Source of the DNA: Hemerocallis citrina | Lineage: Eukaryota > Streptophyta > Magnoliopsida > Asparagales > Asphodelaceae | Direction: 5' to 3' | Length of the DNA: 64,000 nt | NCBI GenBank assembly: GCA_017893485.1 | Contig: CM030363.1 | Span: 173,564,686-173,628,685, forward strand | Shown here: positions 11,241 to 23,594 of the stretch, piece after piece | Layout: the number at the start of each line of letters is the position of its first letter | How positions within the stretch are numbered: the first letter of the stretch is position 1 | The notes under the pieces: generated by a model | Database searches by the model: none | What the model was told of the DNA's origin: nothing | What the model saw: the letters and a program-made list of their open reading frames with translations, nothing else | Made by a program: the position numbers and the translations under genes

Positions 11241-14200
11241 GCAGTACCCTGTATTTTCAAATATTATTTTAAAGTTTTATAAATGAATTAAAATGATTTT
11301 CTGGAGATTAAATAAATATTATCTGAAGTTTTATCTTTTTACACGTGCGAAACACGTGCAAATATTTTTGGGGGTAAATATCCATTTTTATATTTTTAGT
11401 AAATTCTCCTACTTATAATGGAGTATATTCTAAATTTTGGAATTTTTCGGAGTAAAGGAACTATTTTTATAAATATCTCGAAAGAGAGGGGCTTTTATGT
11501 AAAAAGTTGTTTGGATCTCGAATAAATTATGAAAATTCATTTACTGATTTTTCGGCTTTCCAAGGTCATCATTTAAATTTAAATATATTTAAATTTTATT
11601 TAGAGTTGATTTGATAAAGATTTATACAAATATGGTGTTTTTGCAAATATGGAATTTATGAAGAATCTTGTGCAAATGTTTTTCTGGAAAGTAAAGGTCA
11701 GATATTTTTATTAAAAAAATATCATATGCATTATTAGAAATTATTTCTGATTTTTCTGGATTTTTATGAATATTTTATGATGTATTTGCAAATATTTCAA
11801 AAGGGAGGACTTTTGTGCAAAATTGCCACCCTGAGCCAAATCCGAATTTTTATTCACTTCTGGGCTGTGCTGGATTTCTGGAAAACTTAGTGGTAAAAGG
11901 ATTTGATTTAGTTTTAATTTATTTAACTTATTTTAACTAAGAGAGGTTTATATATGTAAAGTTATATTTTGGAAGGATTATTTTGCAAAAGTGTTTGAAA
12001 CCCTAATCTTTCAATCCCGGCCTGTATAAAAGGTGGAGTGCAGCCGTCATTCGCTGCGCAACACAAGTTTTATTATATTTTTATTTTTCTTGGTGATTGA
12101 AGAGGAGATCTTGGATTCTTTGCAAAAGAGGGGATTCTTCATTTTGCTTCATGATATTCGCTTGATCTCTCCAACTATGTGAGTGATGTAAATTTGTTTG
12201 TTGTTTTGTTTTATGTATGTGAGTGACTTGTTTGTTATTCCTTCGATTTGTGTATGTTATATGGGAATGATATGAATGCTTAGATTGATTTTGGATGTTG
12301 AGTTTCATCTATTAGAAAGCATGCTAGGGTTTGGTATGAATATGTATGTTGGATGGATGGATGAAAAATTGAATCTTTGAGAAGAACCCTAGATATTTGC
12401 ATGTGAATGATTTTAGATTGTTGAAAACCTAATATAAATTATTAGTAGGCTAACAATGTTGGATTTTCGTTGTGGACAGTCGACTGGCGACTATTAGCAG
12501 CGACTGCTACTGCTTAGAATATATTTTCTTAAAAATATTGGATTATTGTTGATTTGATTGAGTGTGATGAATGTTATGCATTAATTAAATAAAGCTGAGA
12601 TTTTTGGACTATTGGTGAGTTGGATGAATGCAACTTGGCCATGTTGAGGATAAAATTGTTTTGTTTATGAATCTACTATTATGATTAGTTGAGATTGAGT
12701 TTGAAGAATTTTGAGAATGAGTAATGGTTTAGAGGACCATGTTTTGAGGATTTGAGTTATGATGATTAAAATTTGAGATTTAGTTGAATTTGAGGAAATA
12801 TATACAAATTGGGATTTTCTTTGAGATTTGGTTTGATGTGATTTAGATCTGAATACGAAGTTATTTCAATGAACAATTAATTTTAGAAACCATATTTTGA
12901 TTATATGCACAATTTATGTTTTATTTAGAAGAAGTTCATCAAAAAGTTATTTTATCTATTCAAGTAGTTTTGATTGGTTTATATGGATCTTTGTATATCC
13001 TATCAGTTGTATTTGATTATATCAAAAATATACTTTTTAGAGATTTTATTTGGTAAAGTAAATCTATGTATCGGTTGAATGTGCACAACCAAACTATACA
13101 GTCTGTAGGCCGACAGTCGATTGGCATGACCTTTCAGTCGACTGATACGACCCGGCTGCTATGTTCTTTAGTTGTATTGAAATTTCTCTCTGGTAAGTCG
13201 ACTTATGAATTTTACAAGTCGACTTATAACACTTAGAATATTTTCTTAAAGATTTCTGGAATTTCTCTCTGCTAAGTCGACCTTTGACTTTTATAAGTCG
13301 ACTTATAACACTTAGAATATTTTCTTAAAGATTTCTGGAATTTCTCTCTGGTAAGTCGATCTATGACTTTTATAAGTCGACTTATAACACTTAGAATATT
13401 TTCTTAAAGATTACTGGAATTTTTCTCTGGTAAGTCGACCTATGACTTTTATAAGTCGACTTATAACACTTAGCTTATTTTCTTAAAACCATAGAATTTC
13501 CTTTCTGGACAGTCGACTCACACTTATTATTAGTCGACTGATACTGATGTACCTTTATATTTTTGAATGTTCTTTCAAATGATTTATTCTCTAAATGCTA
13601 TAATCTATAACTTATTATTTTATACCTTATCTTATATTGAACATATGTTTTCAAGATGTTAAGTTGAGCAATTTATGTTGGGAGGTTGGTTTGGATATTT
13701 GAGTTTGAGTCTCTAGAGGGTGTGTATGACCCTAGTATACCGGCGGATGAGTTATTTATGTTTGGGCCTGTTGAGGCATTTTAGTTGTTCAGATGTTTGA
13801 GTTAAGTCCGGTAGGGTACACCAACTCTAGGAGATTTGTTAAGTAATTAAATAATCTAAATGATAAGGACAGGCACTAGTGGTGATATGATGAACGAGAA
13901 CATGAGTTATGGACCTCAGTATGGCTTGCGGTGTGAGATGATCCCCAGAATTATCCAGGTGTGAGTGAAATAGTCTCCGGAATTACCTGTGGTGTGGGAT
14001 TGATCTCCGGAATTATCGAAGTCGAGGCGACGCACATGTGGTATTCGTGTGATGAGGTGCCATTGCTTGCGGTGTGGGGTATTCTCGAAGATTCCCAGGT
14101 GTGTGTGAAATAGTCTCCGAAATTATCTGTGGATAGAGATTGACCTCCGAAATTATCCGGGCATGGGCTAATACTCACAGTTTATCTTTATCTCGAAGTA

Positions 14201-14871
14201 GTCATCGTGTTAGGATTAGTCATCGTGTTAGGATTAGTTGCATAGCGGGGATTGAACCCTATAATGTGGAGACGTTAAGGGCTTGCACCGGACCTATGTA
14301 GAGTGGGATGCATAGACTCCGACAAGTACGCATTAGAGAGTCAGCATATAGAATTGTGTTTTCTGGACTTGGGTTTACGCATGTGGTTTCCTGTTTTATA
14401 CACTTGACACTTAGTTAGTTTCACTTGATGTTTACATGTTTCCTTGCTATGTCATATTTATGTATTCTTGTTTATTACATGTTGTTTATGAATCCATGCT
14501 TAAGGTTTATTTAAGTTGTTTGTTTTTATGTCACTCGCACCTTTATGGATGACCCCTTTAGTTTTGGAGGTTAGGGATCATCTCTAGCCTCATGTGTTAC
14601 AGGTTGTTGCTTAGAGCTTGGAGGTTTGGATGTTTGAGATAAATTGATGTAATAGAGATTTTGTGTAATATTTATAAAAGAAAGTGTTGTAAGGAAAGAA
14701 ATTTGTAATTGAAGGTGTTTTGTATTCCGCTGTGCTTGTAAATAATTGATGTAATAAAAAGTTTTAACTTTTCCTGTATTTGGTTGCTATTTTTACGATT
14801 ACATTGAAGTTGATGCTGGGAATTGTGCTACGTATTTCTAAGATATTATATTGGAAACTCGGGGCGCTACA
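11241..14871 (+). repeat. Left 3.6-kb LTR
   Basis: This pairs with 16350-19614 plus 48083-48421. The first base or two are eroded (GCAGTACCC against TGTAGTACCCC). A TATAAAA box lies at 12025-12031. The LTR holds a 79-bp minisatellite (about 13180-13510), repeated GATCTCCGGAATTAT-type segments near 13930-14160, and a 21-bp duplication near 14203-14240. Short open frames inside recur in both LTRs and are not genes. Confidence 0.88.
13180..13510. repeat. 79-bp minisatellite in left LTR, 4 copies
   Basis: TAAGTCGA recurs at 13194, 13273, 13352 and 13431, giving a 79-bp period. Each unit carries two AAGTCGAC half-palindromes. Confidence 0.9.
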
Positions 14872-14874
14872 GAG

Positions 14875-14888
14875 ATTGGTATCGGAGC
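14875..14888 (+). other. Primer binding site (Met tRNA type)
   Basis: TTGGTATCGGAGCA lies a few bases after the left LTR. It is close to the TGGTATCAGAGC site complementary to initiator Met tRNA. Confidence 0.75.
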
Positions 14889-15107
14889 ATGCTTCAATGG
14901 TAATAATAGACATAGTATGAAAACCAACCTAGGTGTGGATACTAGAGCGTGAGTACCTAGGTGTGGACATTAGAGGGTGAGTATCACATAGAACTGAAAC
15001 ATGATGTTTTACCTTTGGGATATGGTTGAGGTTTCGCCAAAGGGTATTGACGTGAATAGGAATGGTGTGTGGTGCTCTAACTTTACCTTCATTTTGCAGT
15101 ATTCAGT

Positions 15108-15770
15108 ATGGTTGCACCCAGACCCAGGAATGGGGGCAACGATGGCGATGGATCTGGAAGTTCTCAAGGAACTGGAATTGATCTCGAGGTTGAATTTGCC
15201 AGGGTGTATCAGACCTTGAATGCACTGATGGCAGCTAACTTGGCGCAGATGCGGAACCAGAATCTGAATCATAGAGTTGGACCAGTGTTTATTAACGCTG
15301 ATCCTATCAAGTAGATCGAGTCTTTCAAGAGGATGAGGCCAAGCTCGAGGTCGAGAATGATTCCGTTAGGCGTAAGGAGGTTCGGCAAGCTGGTCAGAAG
15401 AGCAGCTATGACAGAGAAAGACATGGACCAGTTCCAGAAGAAGCAAGAAACCTGGAACAGGAACAAGAGGCCAGCATCAGGACAGAGTGGGAAGGAATTC
15501 CCAGCGAAGAAGGGCAAGTTCAGTGGGCCAGTGCAGAAGGCGCCCGCAGTTCAAGGTGTGAATTGTTTCAATTGTGGAGAGACAAGTCATTACAAGGCAG
15601 CATGCACCAAGCCTCGGAAGGTGCAGGTGTGTTATCATTGTGGTCGTGAAGGGCATATTCGACCAAACTGTCCGCAGCTGAAGAAAGATGGTGCTGGGGT
15701 AGGCAAGGATCAGAGGCAGGGGCGAGTGTTCGCATTGACTGAGGAGGATGCGGGTAACTCAGGGTTGTGA
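15108..15770 (+). pseudogene. Gypsy gag remnant with two CCHC knuckles
   Basis: The gag opens MVAPRPRNGGNDGDG at 15108, meets a stop at 15312-15314, and continues in another frame from about 15333. Two intact CCHC motifs follow, CFNCGETSHYKAAC (about 15562) and CYHCGREGHIRPNC (about 15631), and a stop ends it at 15768-15770. The central capsid part appears deleted and no pol follows. Knuckles plus a Met-type primer site suggest a Ty3/gypsy (perhaps Tekay/Del-like) origin; the lineage call is inference. Confidence 0.75.
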
Positions 15771-16349
15771 TCCGGGTGTGCAAGAATTTTGAATTCATTC
15801 ATCTTGTATTAAGTAAAACTTTTATTTTGAGAATAATTGGAGATTGAGTATTTTTCTCCATGTAACAGAGTTTGTTTGGATTAATGGAATAAAAATAAAA
15901 AGTTTTATTTGATACTATTTTCTTGCATGTGAATGTGTCGTCCAATTATTGCTAGTCTTAAGTGTGGAGCTTAAGGTGTTTCCAGGCAAGGTCTTGAGGT
16001 GGCTATTCTTAGTCATGTCCTTTCTAAGGAGGGAGTGGTCACTGATTCTCGGAAGGATGAAGCAGATGTGAAAGGTCAGAGTTGGATGCAGGAGTTCAGT
16101 AGTTGTTGTAGCATGGCTTCCGATGGCAAGTTATCAGAGTTGCGCAGCGGAAGGTTGTTTTTCTGAATTCTTTGCATGCTTGTGTTTCTTCTGTATGTTT
16201 GTATCTCTTTCGTTGGAATGTATTCTTTTGTGTGATTGTATTTCCTTAAATTATGTTTCTATCCATGAGTTTTCATTTCTTATTGGTGTGTTTGTTTGGA
16301 CCTCTTTAGCAATAGTTCTGAGGACAGAACTCTTATAAGGAGAGAGTGA
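15771..16349 (+). other. Interior remnant to 3' polypurine tract
   Basis: No pol domain is seen here. The short frame at 16123-16338 looks like a chance, Cys-rich hydrophobic ORF. The segment ends AAGGAGAGAGTGA just before the LTR, a good polypurine tract. Confidence 0.6.
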
Positions 16350-19300
16350 TGTAGTACCCCGTATTTTTAAATATTATTTTAAAGATTTATAAATGAATTA
16401 AAATAATTTTCTGGAGATTTAATAAATATTATCTGAAGGTTTATCTTTTTACACGTGCAAAACACGTGCAAATATTTTTGGTGTAAATATCCAATTTTAT
16501 ATTTTTAGTAAATTCTCCTACTTATAATGGATTATATTCTAAATTTTGGGATTTTTCTGAGTAAAGGAACTATTTTTATAAATATCTCGAAAGAGAGGGG
16601 CTTTTATGTAAAAAGTCGTTTGGATCTCGAATAAATTATGAAAATTCGTTTTTACTGATTTTTGGGCTTTCCAAGGTCATCATTTAAATTTAAATATATT
16701 TAAATTTTATTTAGAGTTGATTTGGTAAAGATTTATACAAATATGGTGTTTTTATAAATATGGAATTTATGAAGAATCTTGTGCAAATGTTTTTCTGGAA
16801 AGTAAAGGTCAGATATTTTTATTGAAAAATATCATATGCCTTATTAGATATTATTTCTGATTTTTCTGGATTTTTATAAATATTTTATGATGTATTTGCA
16901 AATATTACAAAAGGGAGGACTTTTGTGCAAAATTGCCACCCTGAGTCAAATCCGAATTTTTATTCACTTCTGGGCTGTGCTGGATTTCTGGACAACTTAG
17001 TGGTAAAAGGATTTGATTTAGTTTTGACTTATTTAACTTATTTTAACTAAGAGAGGTTTATATATGTAAAGTTATATTTTGGAAGGATTATTTTGCAAAA
17101 GTGTTTGAAACCCTAATCTTTCAATCCCGGCCTGTATAAAAGGTGGAGTGCAGCCGTCATTCGCTGCGCAACACAAGTTTTATTATATTTTTATTTTTCT
17201 TGGTGATTGAAGAGGAGATCTTGGATTCTTTGCAAAAGAGGGGATTCTTCATTTTGCTTCGTGATATTCGCTTGATCTCTCCAACTATGTGAGTGATGTA
17301 AATTTGTTTGTTGTTTTGTTTTATGTATGTGAGTGACTTGTTTGTTATTCCTTCGATTTGTGTATGTTATATGAGAATGATATGAATGCTTAGATTGATT
17401 TTGGATGTTGAGTTTCATCTATTAGAAAGCATGCTAGGGTTTGGTATGAATATGTATGTTGGATGGATGGATGAAAAATTGAATCTTTGAGAAGAACCCT
17501 AGATATTTGCATGTGAATGATTTTAGATTGTTGAAAACCTAATATAAATTATTAGTAGGCTAACAATGTTGGATTTTCGTTGTGGACAGTCGACTGGCGA
17601 CTATTAGCAGCGACTGCTACTGCTTAGAATATATTTTCTTAAAAATATTGGATTATTGTTGATTTGATTGAGTGTGATGAATGTTATGCATTAATTAAAT
17701 AAAGCTGAGATTTTTGGACTATTGGTGAGTTGGATGAATGCAACTTGGCCATGTTGAGGATAAAATTGTTTTGTTTATGAATCTACTATTATGATTAGTT
17801 GAGATTGAGTTTGAAGAATTTTGAGAATGAGTAATGGTTTAGAGGACCATGTTTTGAGGATTTGAGTTATGATGATTAAAATTTGAGATTTAGTTGAATT
17901 TGAGGAAATATATACAAATTGGGATTTTCTTTGAGATTTGGTTTGATGTGATTTAGATCTGAATACGAAGTTATTTCAATGAACAATTAATTTTAGAAAC
18001 CATATTTTGATTATATGCACAATTTATGTTTTATTTAGAAGAAGTTCATCAAAAAGTTATTTTATCTATTCAAGTAGTTTTGATTGGTTTATATGGATCT
18101 TTGTATATCCTATCAGTTGTATTTGATCATATCAAAAATATACTTTTTAGAGATTTTATTTGGTAAAGTAAATCTATGTATCGGTTGAATGTGCACAACC
18201 AAACTATACAGTCTGTAGGCCGACAGTCGATTGGCATGACCTTTCAGTCGACTGATACGACCCGGCTGTGTTCTTTAGTTGTATTGAAATTTCTCTCTGG
18301 TAAGTCGACTTATAACACTTAGAATATTTTCTTAAAGATTTCTGGAATTTCTCTCTGCTAAGTCGACCTTTGACTTTTATAAGTTGACTTATAACACTTA
18401 GAATATTTTCTTAAAGATTGAATTTCTCTCTGGTAAGTCGACCTATGACTTTTATAAGTCGACTTATAACACTTAGAATATTTTCTTAAAGATTACTGGA
18501 ATTTCCCTCTGGTAAGTCGACCTATGACTTTTATAAATCGACTTATAACACTTAGCTTATTTTCTTAAAACCATAGAATTCTCTTTCTGGACAGTCGACT
18601 CATACTTGTTATTAGTCGACTGATACTGATGTACCTTTATATTTTTAAATGTTCTTTCAAATGATTTATTCTCTAAATGCTTTAATCTATAACTTATTAT
18701 TTTATACCTTATCTTATATTGAACATATGTTTTCAAGATGTTAAGTTGAGCAATTTATGTTGGGAGGTTGGTTTGGATATTTGAGTTTGAGTCTCTAGAG
18801 GGTGTGTGTGACCCTAGTATACCGGCGGATGAGTTATTTTTGTTTGGGCCTGTTGAGGCATTTTAGTTGTTCAGATGTTTGAGTTAAGTCCGGTAGGGTA
18901 CACCAACTCTAGGAGATTTGTTAAGTAATTAAATAATCTAAATGATAAGGACAGGCACTAGTGGTGATATGATGAACGGGAACATGAGTTATGGACCTCA
19001 GTATGGCTTGCGGTGTGAGATGATCCCCGGAATTATCCAGGTGTGAGTGAAATAGTCTCCGGAATTACCTGTGGTGTGGGATTGATCTCCGGAATTATCG
19101 GAGTCGAGGCGACGCACATGTGGTATTCGTGTGATGAGGTGCCATTGCTTGCGGTGTGGGGTATTCTCGAAGATTCCCAGGTGTGTGTGAAATAGTCTCC
19201 GAAATTATCTGTGGATAGAGATTGACCTCCGGAATTATCGGGGCATGGGCTAATACTCACAGTTTATCTTTATCTCGAAGTAGTCATCGTGTTAGGATTA

Positions 19301-19614
19301 GTCATCGTGTTAGGATTAGTTGCATAGCGGGGATTGAAACCTATAATGTGGAGACGTTAAGGGCTTGCACCGGACCTATGTAGAGTGGGATGCATAGACT
19401 CCGACAAGTACGCATTAGAGAGTCAGCATATAGAATTCTGTTTTCTGGACTTGGGTTTACGCATGTGGTTTCCTGTTTTATACACTTGACACTTAGTTAG
19501 TTTCACTTGAAGTTTACATGTTTCCTTGCTATGCCATATTTATGTATTCTTGTTTATTACATGTTGTTTATGAATCCATGCTTAAGGTTTATTTAAGTTG
19601 TTTGTTTTTATGTC
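16350..19614 (+). repeat. Right 3.6-kb LTR, first part (split by element A)
   Basis: The sequence matches the left LTR from its first base to the insertion point ATGTC (19610-19614). A TATAAAA box lies at 17135-17141. By hand comparison this copy differs from the left LTR by about 27 substitutions over its first 0.7 kb. It differs by only three over the next 1.2 kb (about 17030-18250), then by about 1.3%. Confidence 0.88.
18290..18590. repeat. 79-bp minisatellite in right LTR, shortened copies
   Basis: Unit starts at 18301, 18359, 18434 and 18513 show that two units have lost about 21 and 4 bp relative to the left LTR array. The array has changed since insertion. Confidence 0.85.
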
Positions 19615-20210
19615 TGTTGCCGCTAAATTTGGTGTGGGGGCAAACAGATAGTATTTGTGGATTCTTAGGGAAACTGAATAGTAAACCTGTATACCTGTTC
19701 TGCCGGAGTTTGACCGCTGACTCTCGCCGTTCACCTGCAAAGAAGTGCGAGACACCGGGGTTGTCCCGGCGACGCACCCTCCGACGCTCAAGTCAGTTAC
19801 CAGAAATGATTATGAGAGAGCGTAAAAACTGGCAAAAGATTGATTACCTCTTAATGGAGATGGATGGGGGGTATTTATAGGCATCTAAGGGGATCAAATT
19901 AGGCATGTAATTCCTGAGTATAGATAAAGAATGTAATCCCTAATTCCCAATGAAAGGATAGATATGAATCAGGGCCGTTGATTAATATTAATCAGAAACC
20001 CTAATTCTATCCCGCTGGACCGGGTTTGTTGCGGGTTGAGACCCACACCCAGTTGAGGTGGATCCGTTCGCGGGTTAATGGTTCTTTGGGGAGGAGAGCC
20101 AGTACCCGCTTCAGACCCGTTTGTAGGTAAAATTTCCGTTTTATCCCTGGGCTTCAGGATTCGTGCCCAATTTGGACGGTCTCGATTAAACCCCCATTTT
20201 AGCCACATCA
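19615..20210 (-). repeat. Element A 3' LTR
   Basis: It is next to a minus-strand polypurine tract (AGTGGGGGGCTCG, 20211-20223) and carries a TATA box (rc of GTATTTATAG) at 19871-19880. It is 596 bp, against 598 bp for the partner. Confidence 0.9.
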
Positions 20211-22315
20211 CGAGCCCCCCACTCCTAAAGACTGGGGGTGATCAGTCTTTGAGGAGTAGTTTGACTGTTTCAGTGGCTAGTGGAGTTGTATCGGAGTCCG
20301 AATGGGGGATTTTGAATCTTGAAGTGGGTAGTAAGGTAACTTCCTCTTTTTTGAAGCCATTTGATGTTCTGAAGCCGTATCGAGTATTTGACAGCTTTTA
20401 TCTATTTTTTCAGGCTATTTATTTAATTTTGCGATGTGTCAACTAATCGTTCGGGGGCCTCAATAATACATTCTAGACAATAATTGTTCGTTCAGTGGTC
20501 CAAAAATAACCCCCTGAATTTTTAATTATTTTCTAGAATTTATAGCTAATTTTCCCGAATTTTTAGCAATTTTTCGCAATTTTTAAATAAATAAAACGAT
20601 TTAAATAAATAAAAATTGATTTTTAAATACCGATTTATGACGTGGCGTAATCTGGACCCTCGATCAGTACGCAGCGCGAATTTCAGAGTGATCAGACGAT
20701 CCCTGTTCCTCGGCAGGCTTTTCCGCCATATAAGAGGGTCGGCTCCTCTGCTCCTCGGCTCGGAGGATTGGCTCCTCGGCTCGGTGGATTGGCTCCTCCG
20801 CTCGAAACCCTCCGAGGTACGTGGCATCATCTGGGTCGTTCATCTCAGCGCGGATCCCCATAAAATGCTATCTTGTCGTTTAGTGGACGTGGCAAGATCT
20901 GGGCCGTCCATCATGACGAGCGCGCTTTTTTACAAGATCCAACGGCTGATATGGGTCGGCGTGTTTTTTTGCCATATTTGAGGGTCGGTTCCTCGTCCCC
21001 TCGGCTCGGCCATGTATCTTGCAAGGTACGAGGGTCGGTTCCTCGTCTCTTCGGTTCGGCCGGATGCTTTGTCGTATGCGAGGGTCGGCTCTTCGTCCCC
21101 TCGGTTCGGTCGGATGTTTTGTCGTATGCGAGGGTCGGCTCGTCGTCCCCTCGGTTCGGAATTTGCCGAGGTACGTGGCATGATCCTGAGCGTCCATCCC
21201 AGTGCGGATCCCCAAAAAATGCTATCTCGTCGTTTAGTGGACGTGGCGAGATCTGGACTGTCCATCATGACGAGCGCGCTTTTTGACAAGATCCAACGGT
21301 TGAGGTAGGTCGGGGAGTTTTTTCGCCATATACGAGGGTCGGTTCCTCGTCCCCTTGGCTCGGGGGCCCAGTGCCGTTGGTCGAGGCGTTGAGTTGGATA
21401 TTTTGAAGGATGCGTCTCTTATTAGTTCCATTTTCCGAGCCCAGTAGCTCGGCTGCTCGGCCAAGCTGTTCGGTAGCTCGGCTGAGCAGGCCGATGGCAG
21501 GAAGTTCGGAAGGTGAACGTGGTCGGATCTGGTCCGTCCATCATGGTGCGAATCACGAGGATGGGGTTCAGATCACGAGAAAACGTTATCTTGTCGTTTT
21601 GTGGGCGTGGCGCAATCTGAGCCGTCCATCGAATTCTGACACGAATTTTGGAGAGATCCGACGGTAATTTTGCCTCGGAAGGATTTTTCTCCATATACGA
21701 GGGTCGGTTCCTTGTCCTCTCGGCTCGGAAGTTCGGTGACGTCGGCCGAGATGTGGAGACTTTGAAGGATGTCTTTTACCGGTTTCACTCTTCCGAGCCT
21801 AGTAGCTCGGCTGTTCGGCCAAGCTGTTCGGTAGCTCGGTTGAGCAGGCCGGTGGCAGGCGGTTCGGAAGGTGCACGTGGCCGGATCTGGTCCGTCCATT
21901 GTGATGCGAATCTCGAGGATGGGGTTCAGATCACGAGAAAACGTTATCTTGTCGTTTTGTGGGCGTGGCGCAATCTGAACCGTCCATCGAATCCTGACAC
22001 GAATTTTGGAGAGATCCGACGGTAATTTTGCCTCGGAAGGATTTTTCTCCATATACGAGGGTCGGTTCCTCGTCATCTCGGCTCGGGGGCTCAGTGACGT
22101 CGGCCGAGGTATGGAGTTAAATGTTTTGAAGGGACTCAGTAGCTCGGTTGCTTAGCCAGGCTGCTCGATAGCTCGGCTTGGCAGACCGCCGAGTCGTGGA
22201 CTTAAGTGATTTGAGGAGTTTTTTGCTTTTCGAAACGTCGCAACTCTCCGCTTGACGCTCTGGCTTCTTAGTGGGCTTTTTATGTTCCCAAGGAGGCCCA
22301 ACATCACTTTTGGGG
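20211..22315. other. Element A region between 3' LTR and antisense gene
   Basis: An AT-rich block (about 20440-20640) is similar to the one near 42600-42770 in element B. GC-rich duplicated modules follow. One module recurs with about 350-bp spacing (near 20836 and 21186) and another with 358-bp spacing (21433 and 21791). Short repeats of ACGAGGGTCGGTTCCTCGTC occur throughout. Open frames here come from the repeats and are not genes. Confidence 0.65.
21433..22100. repeat. 358-bp tandem duplication upstream of antisense gene (A)
   Basis: Two long copies start TTCCGAGCC at 21433 and 21791 and stay highly similar through CTCGGCTCGG. Each contains the module AAAACGTTATCTTGTCGTTT, which also occurs on the far side of the antisense gene. 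Confidence 0.85.
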
Positions 22316-22322
22316 TTATAAG
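22316..22322 (+). promoter_or_regulatory. TATA-like box of element A antisense gene
   Basis: TTATAAG lies about 210 bp before the ATG at 22530. It is followed by a CT-rich leader (TCACTTTTCACTC) that resembles the leader in element B, where a CTATAAAT box holds the same place. Confidence 0.5.
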
Positions 22323-22529
22323 TTTTCACTCTCCCACCCCCAAGCTCATTTCTCACTTTTCACTCCAAGATTTCACTTTTACTCTCTGCGCTCTCTGCTA
22401 GCGGCGACTTTTGCTCCAAGGTGGTGACGTTAGCTGTCGTGTGGGCCAGGAGATTTCCGGCGAGCACATTCCGGCCGTGAACGTCACTTCAAAGGTCAGT
22501 CTACTAGCCTTAGCTTTTTTTTCCTAGAG

Positions 22530-23508
22530 ATGTCAAGAGTGAACTCGGGGAGTGGGGCCTCGTCTTCAGGCGATGATGGCGCCGAGGAGAGGAGAAGGGC
22601 AGAGATCCGAAGGAAGGGAAAACAAGTCGCCGAGCCGTCTGCGACCGAGGCGAGGAAGGAGAGGAAGAAGAGGAGGACGGTGGCGGCCCAATCTGTCGTG
22701 GTCGAGGAGATCGTAGAAAACCCGAAGCAAGCCCCCGAGATGGGACGATATCCCTCTGTCCTGTCCGGACACTCGGGGGTTAGGCAGTACGAAGGCGACC
22801 TCTTGGAGAAAGCAATCTTCGGAAAGTCGAAAGTCCTTGAAGAACCCAACCCGGCTCTTCCTACCGAAGCCGACGAGATTACATCGGTTCTATCCGAGAG
22901 GGATCTCCTTCGGATCAGAAAGGGATTCGCCATCCCTCCGGAGTACAAGCTGATGGTTCCTGGTGCTGGGATGCGAGCGAATTCCAAGCTGTCATCGTCG
23001 GACATGTGCATGTTCGACTTCGACTCCTTGAATGCCGGACTGCGTTTTCCGTTGCATCCTTTCGTTCTCCAAATCCTCGGGTGGTTCTGCCTCGCGCCGA
23101 CCCAATTTATGCCGAACACGTGGCGTCATGTGAATGCCTTCCTGTTTCATTGCCGAAAAGCTGAAGTCGAGCCGGACCTAACGGTCTTCCGAGGCATGTA
23201 TCGAATAAACCGGATGCACAAGACAGAGCATCGGTACTACTTGGGGCCGAGGAAGGGTGTTAGGATCATAGAAAACCCGGACTCAATTAAGGATTGGAAA
23301 GAGAAGTTTTTTATATTAAGGGGGGAACCAATACTGCAAATTCCGACCCGATGGAAACCGGAGGTGCCCAAGTTTGCGAGAGCCGACCCCGTACTGTCTG
23401 CGGCCGAGGAGGAGGTGGCGAGGAAGATCATGGCCCTCCCCTTGTTGAGTTGGAGGGAGTTGACGGAGGAGGTGCTGTTCGGGTCCGGCCTTAGCCCCAT
23501 CGTCCCGA
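22530..23508 (+). CDS. Antisense gene A, exon 1: Transposase (putative) gypsy-type domain
   Basis: The ATG at 22530 opens a 326-codon exon ending in phase 1 at a GTATGC donor (23509). A basic, Ser/Glu-rich head (about residues 1-70) precedes the folded part. Landmarks shared with element B are LNAGLRFPLHPFV, MPNTWRHVNAFLFHC, LGPRKGVRIIENPDSIKDW and LSWRELTEEVLFGSGLSP. This pattern fits the Pfam family named Transposase (putative) gypsy type, found in plant Tat-like elements; its molecular role is unknown despite the name. The exon is uninterrupted in an element whose pol has many stops. It runs opposite to pol. Confidence 0.82.
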
Positions 23509-23594
23509 GTATGCTCCTGACATCTCCTTTATTTTTGTTTTTCCTCCAAGTGTTTAGCTCGTCTTGCTGAAAGTTTTTATTTTGTTTGGTGCAG

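Noticed and set aside
12081..12308. A 75-codon minus-strand frame, also present at 17191-17418
   Set aside because: The two copies lie in the two LTRs, in the tract that is nearly identical at the DNA level. Conservation is explained by the LTR pair.
13951..14178. A 75-codon frame repeated at 19033-19260
   Set aside because: LTR sequence with internal CTCCGGAATTA repeats; no protein features.
16123..16338. A 71-codon frame rich in Cys and hydrophobic residues
   Set aside because: T-rich non-coding interior between gag remnant and polypurine tract. Composition explains it.
11241..19614. Two similar 3.6-kb blocks read as a segmental duplication
   Set aside because: LTR ends, primer site, polypurine tract and the flanking 5-bp duplication show they are LTRs of one element.
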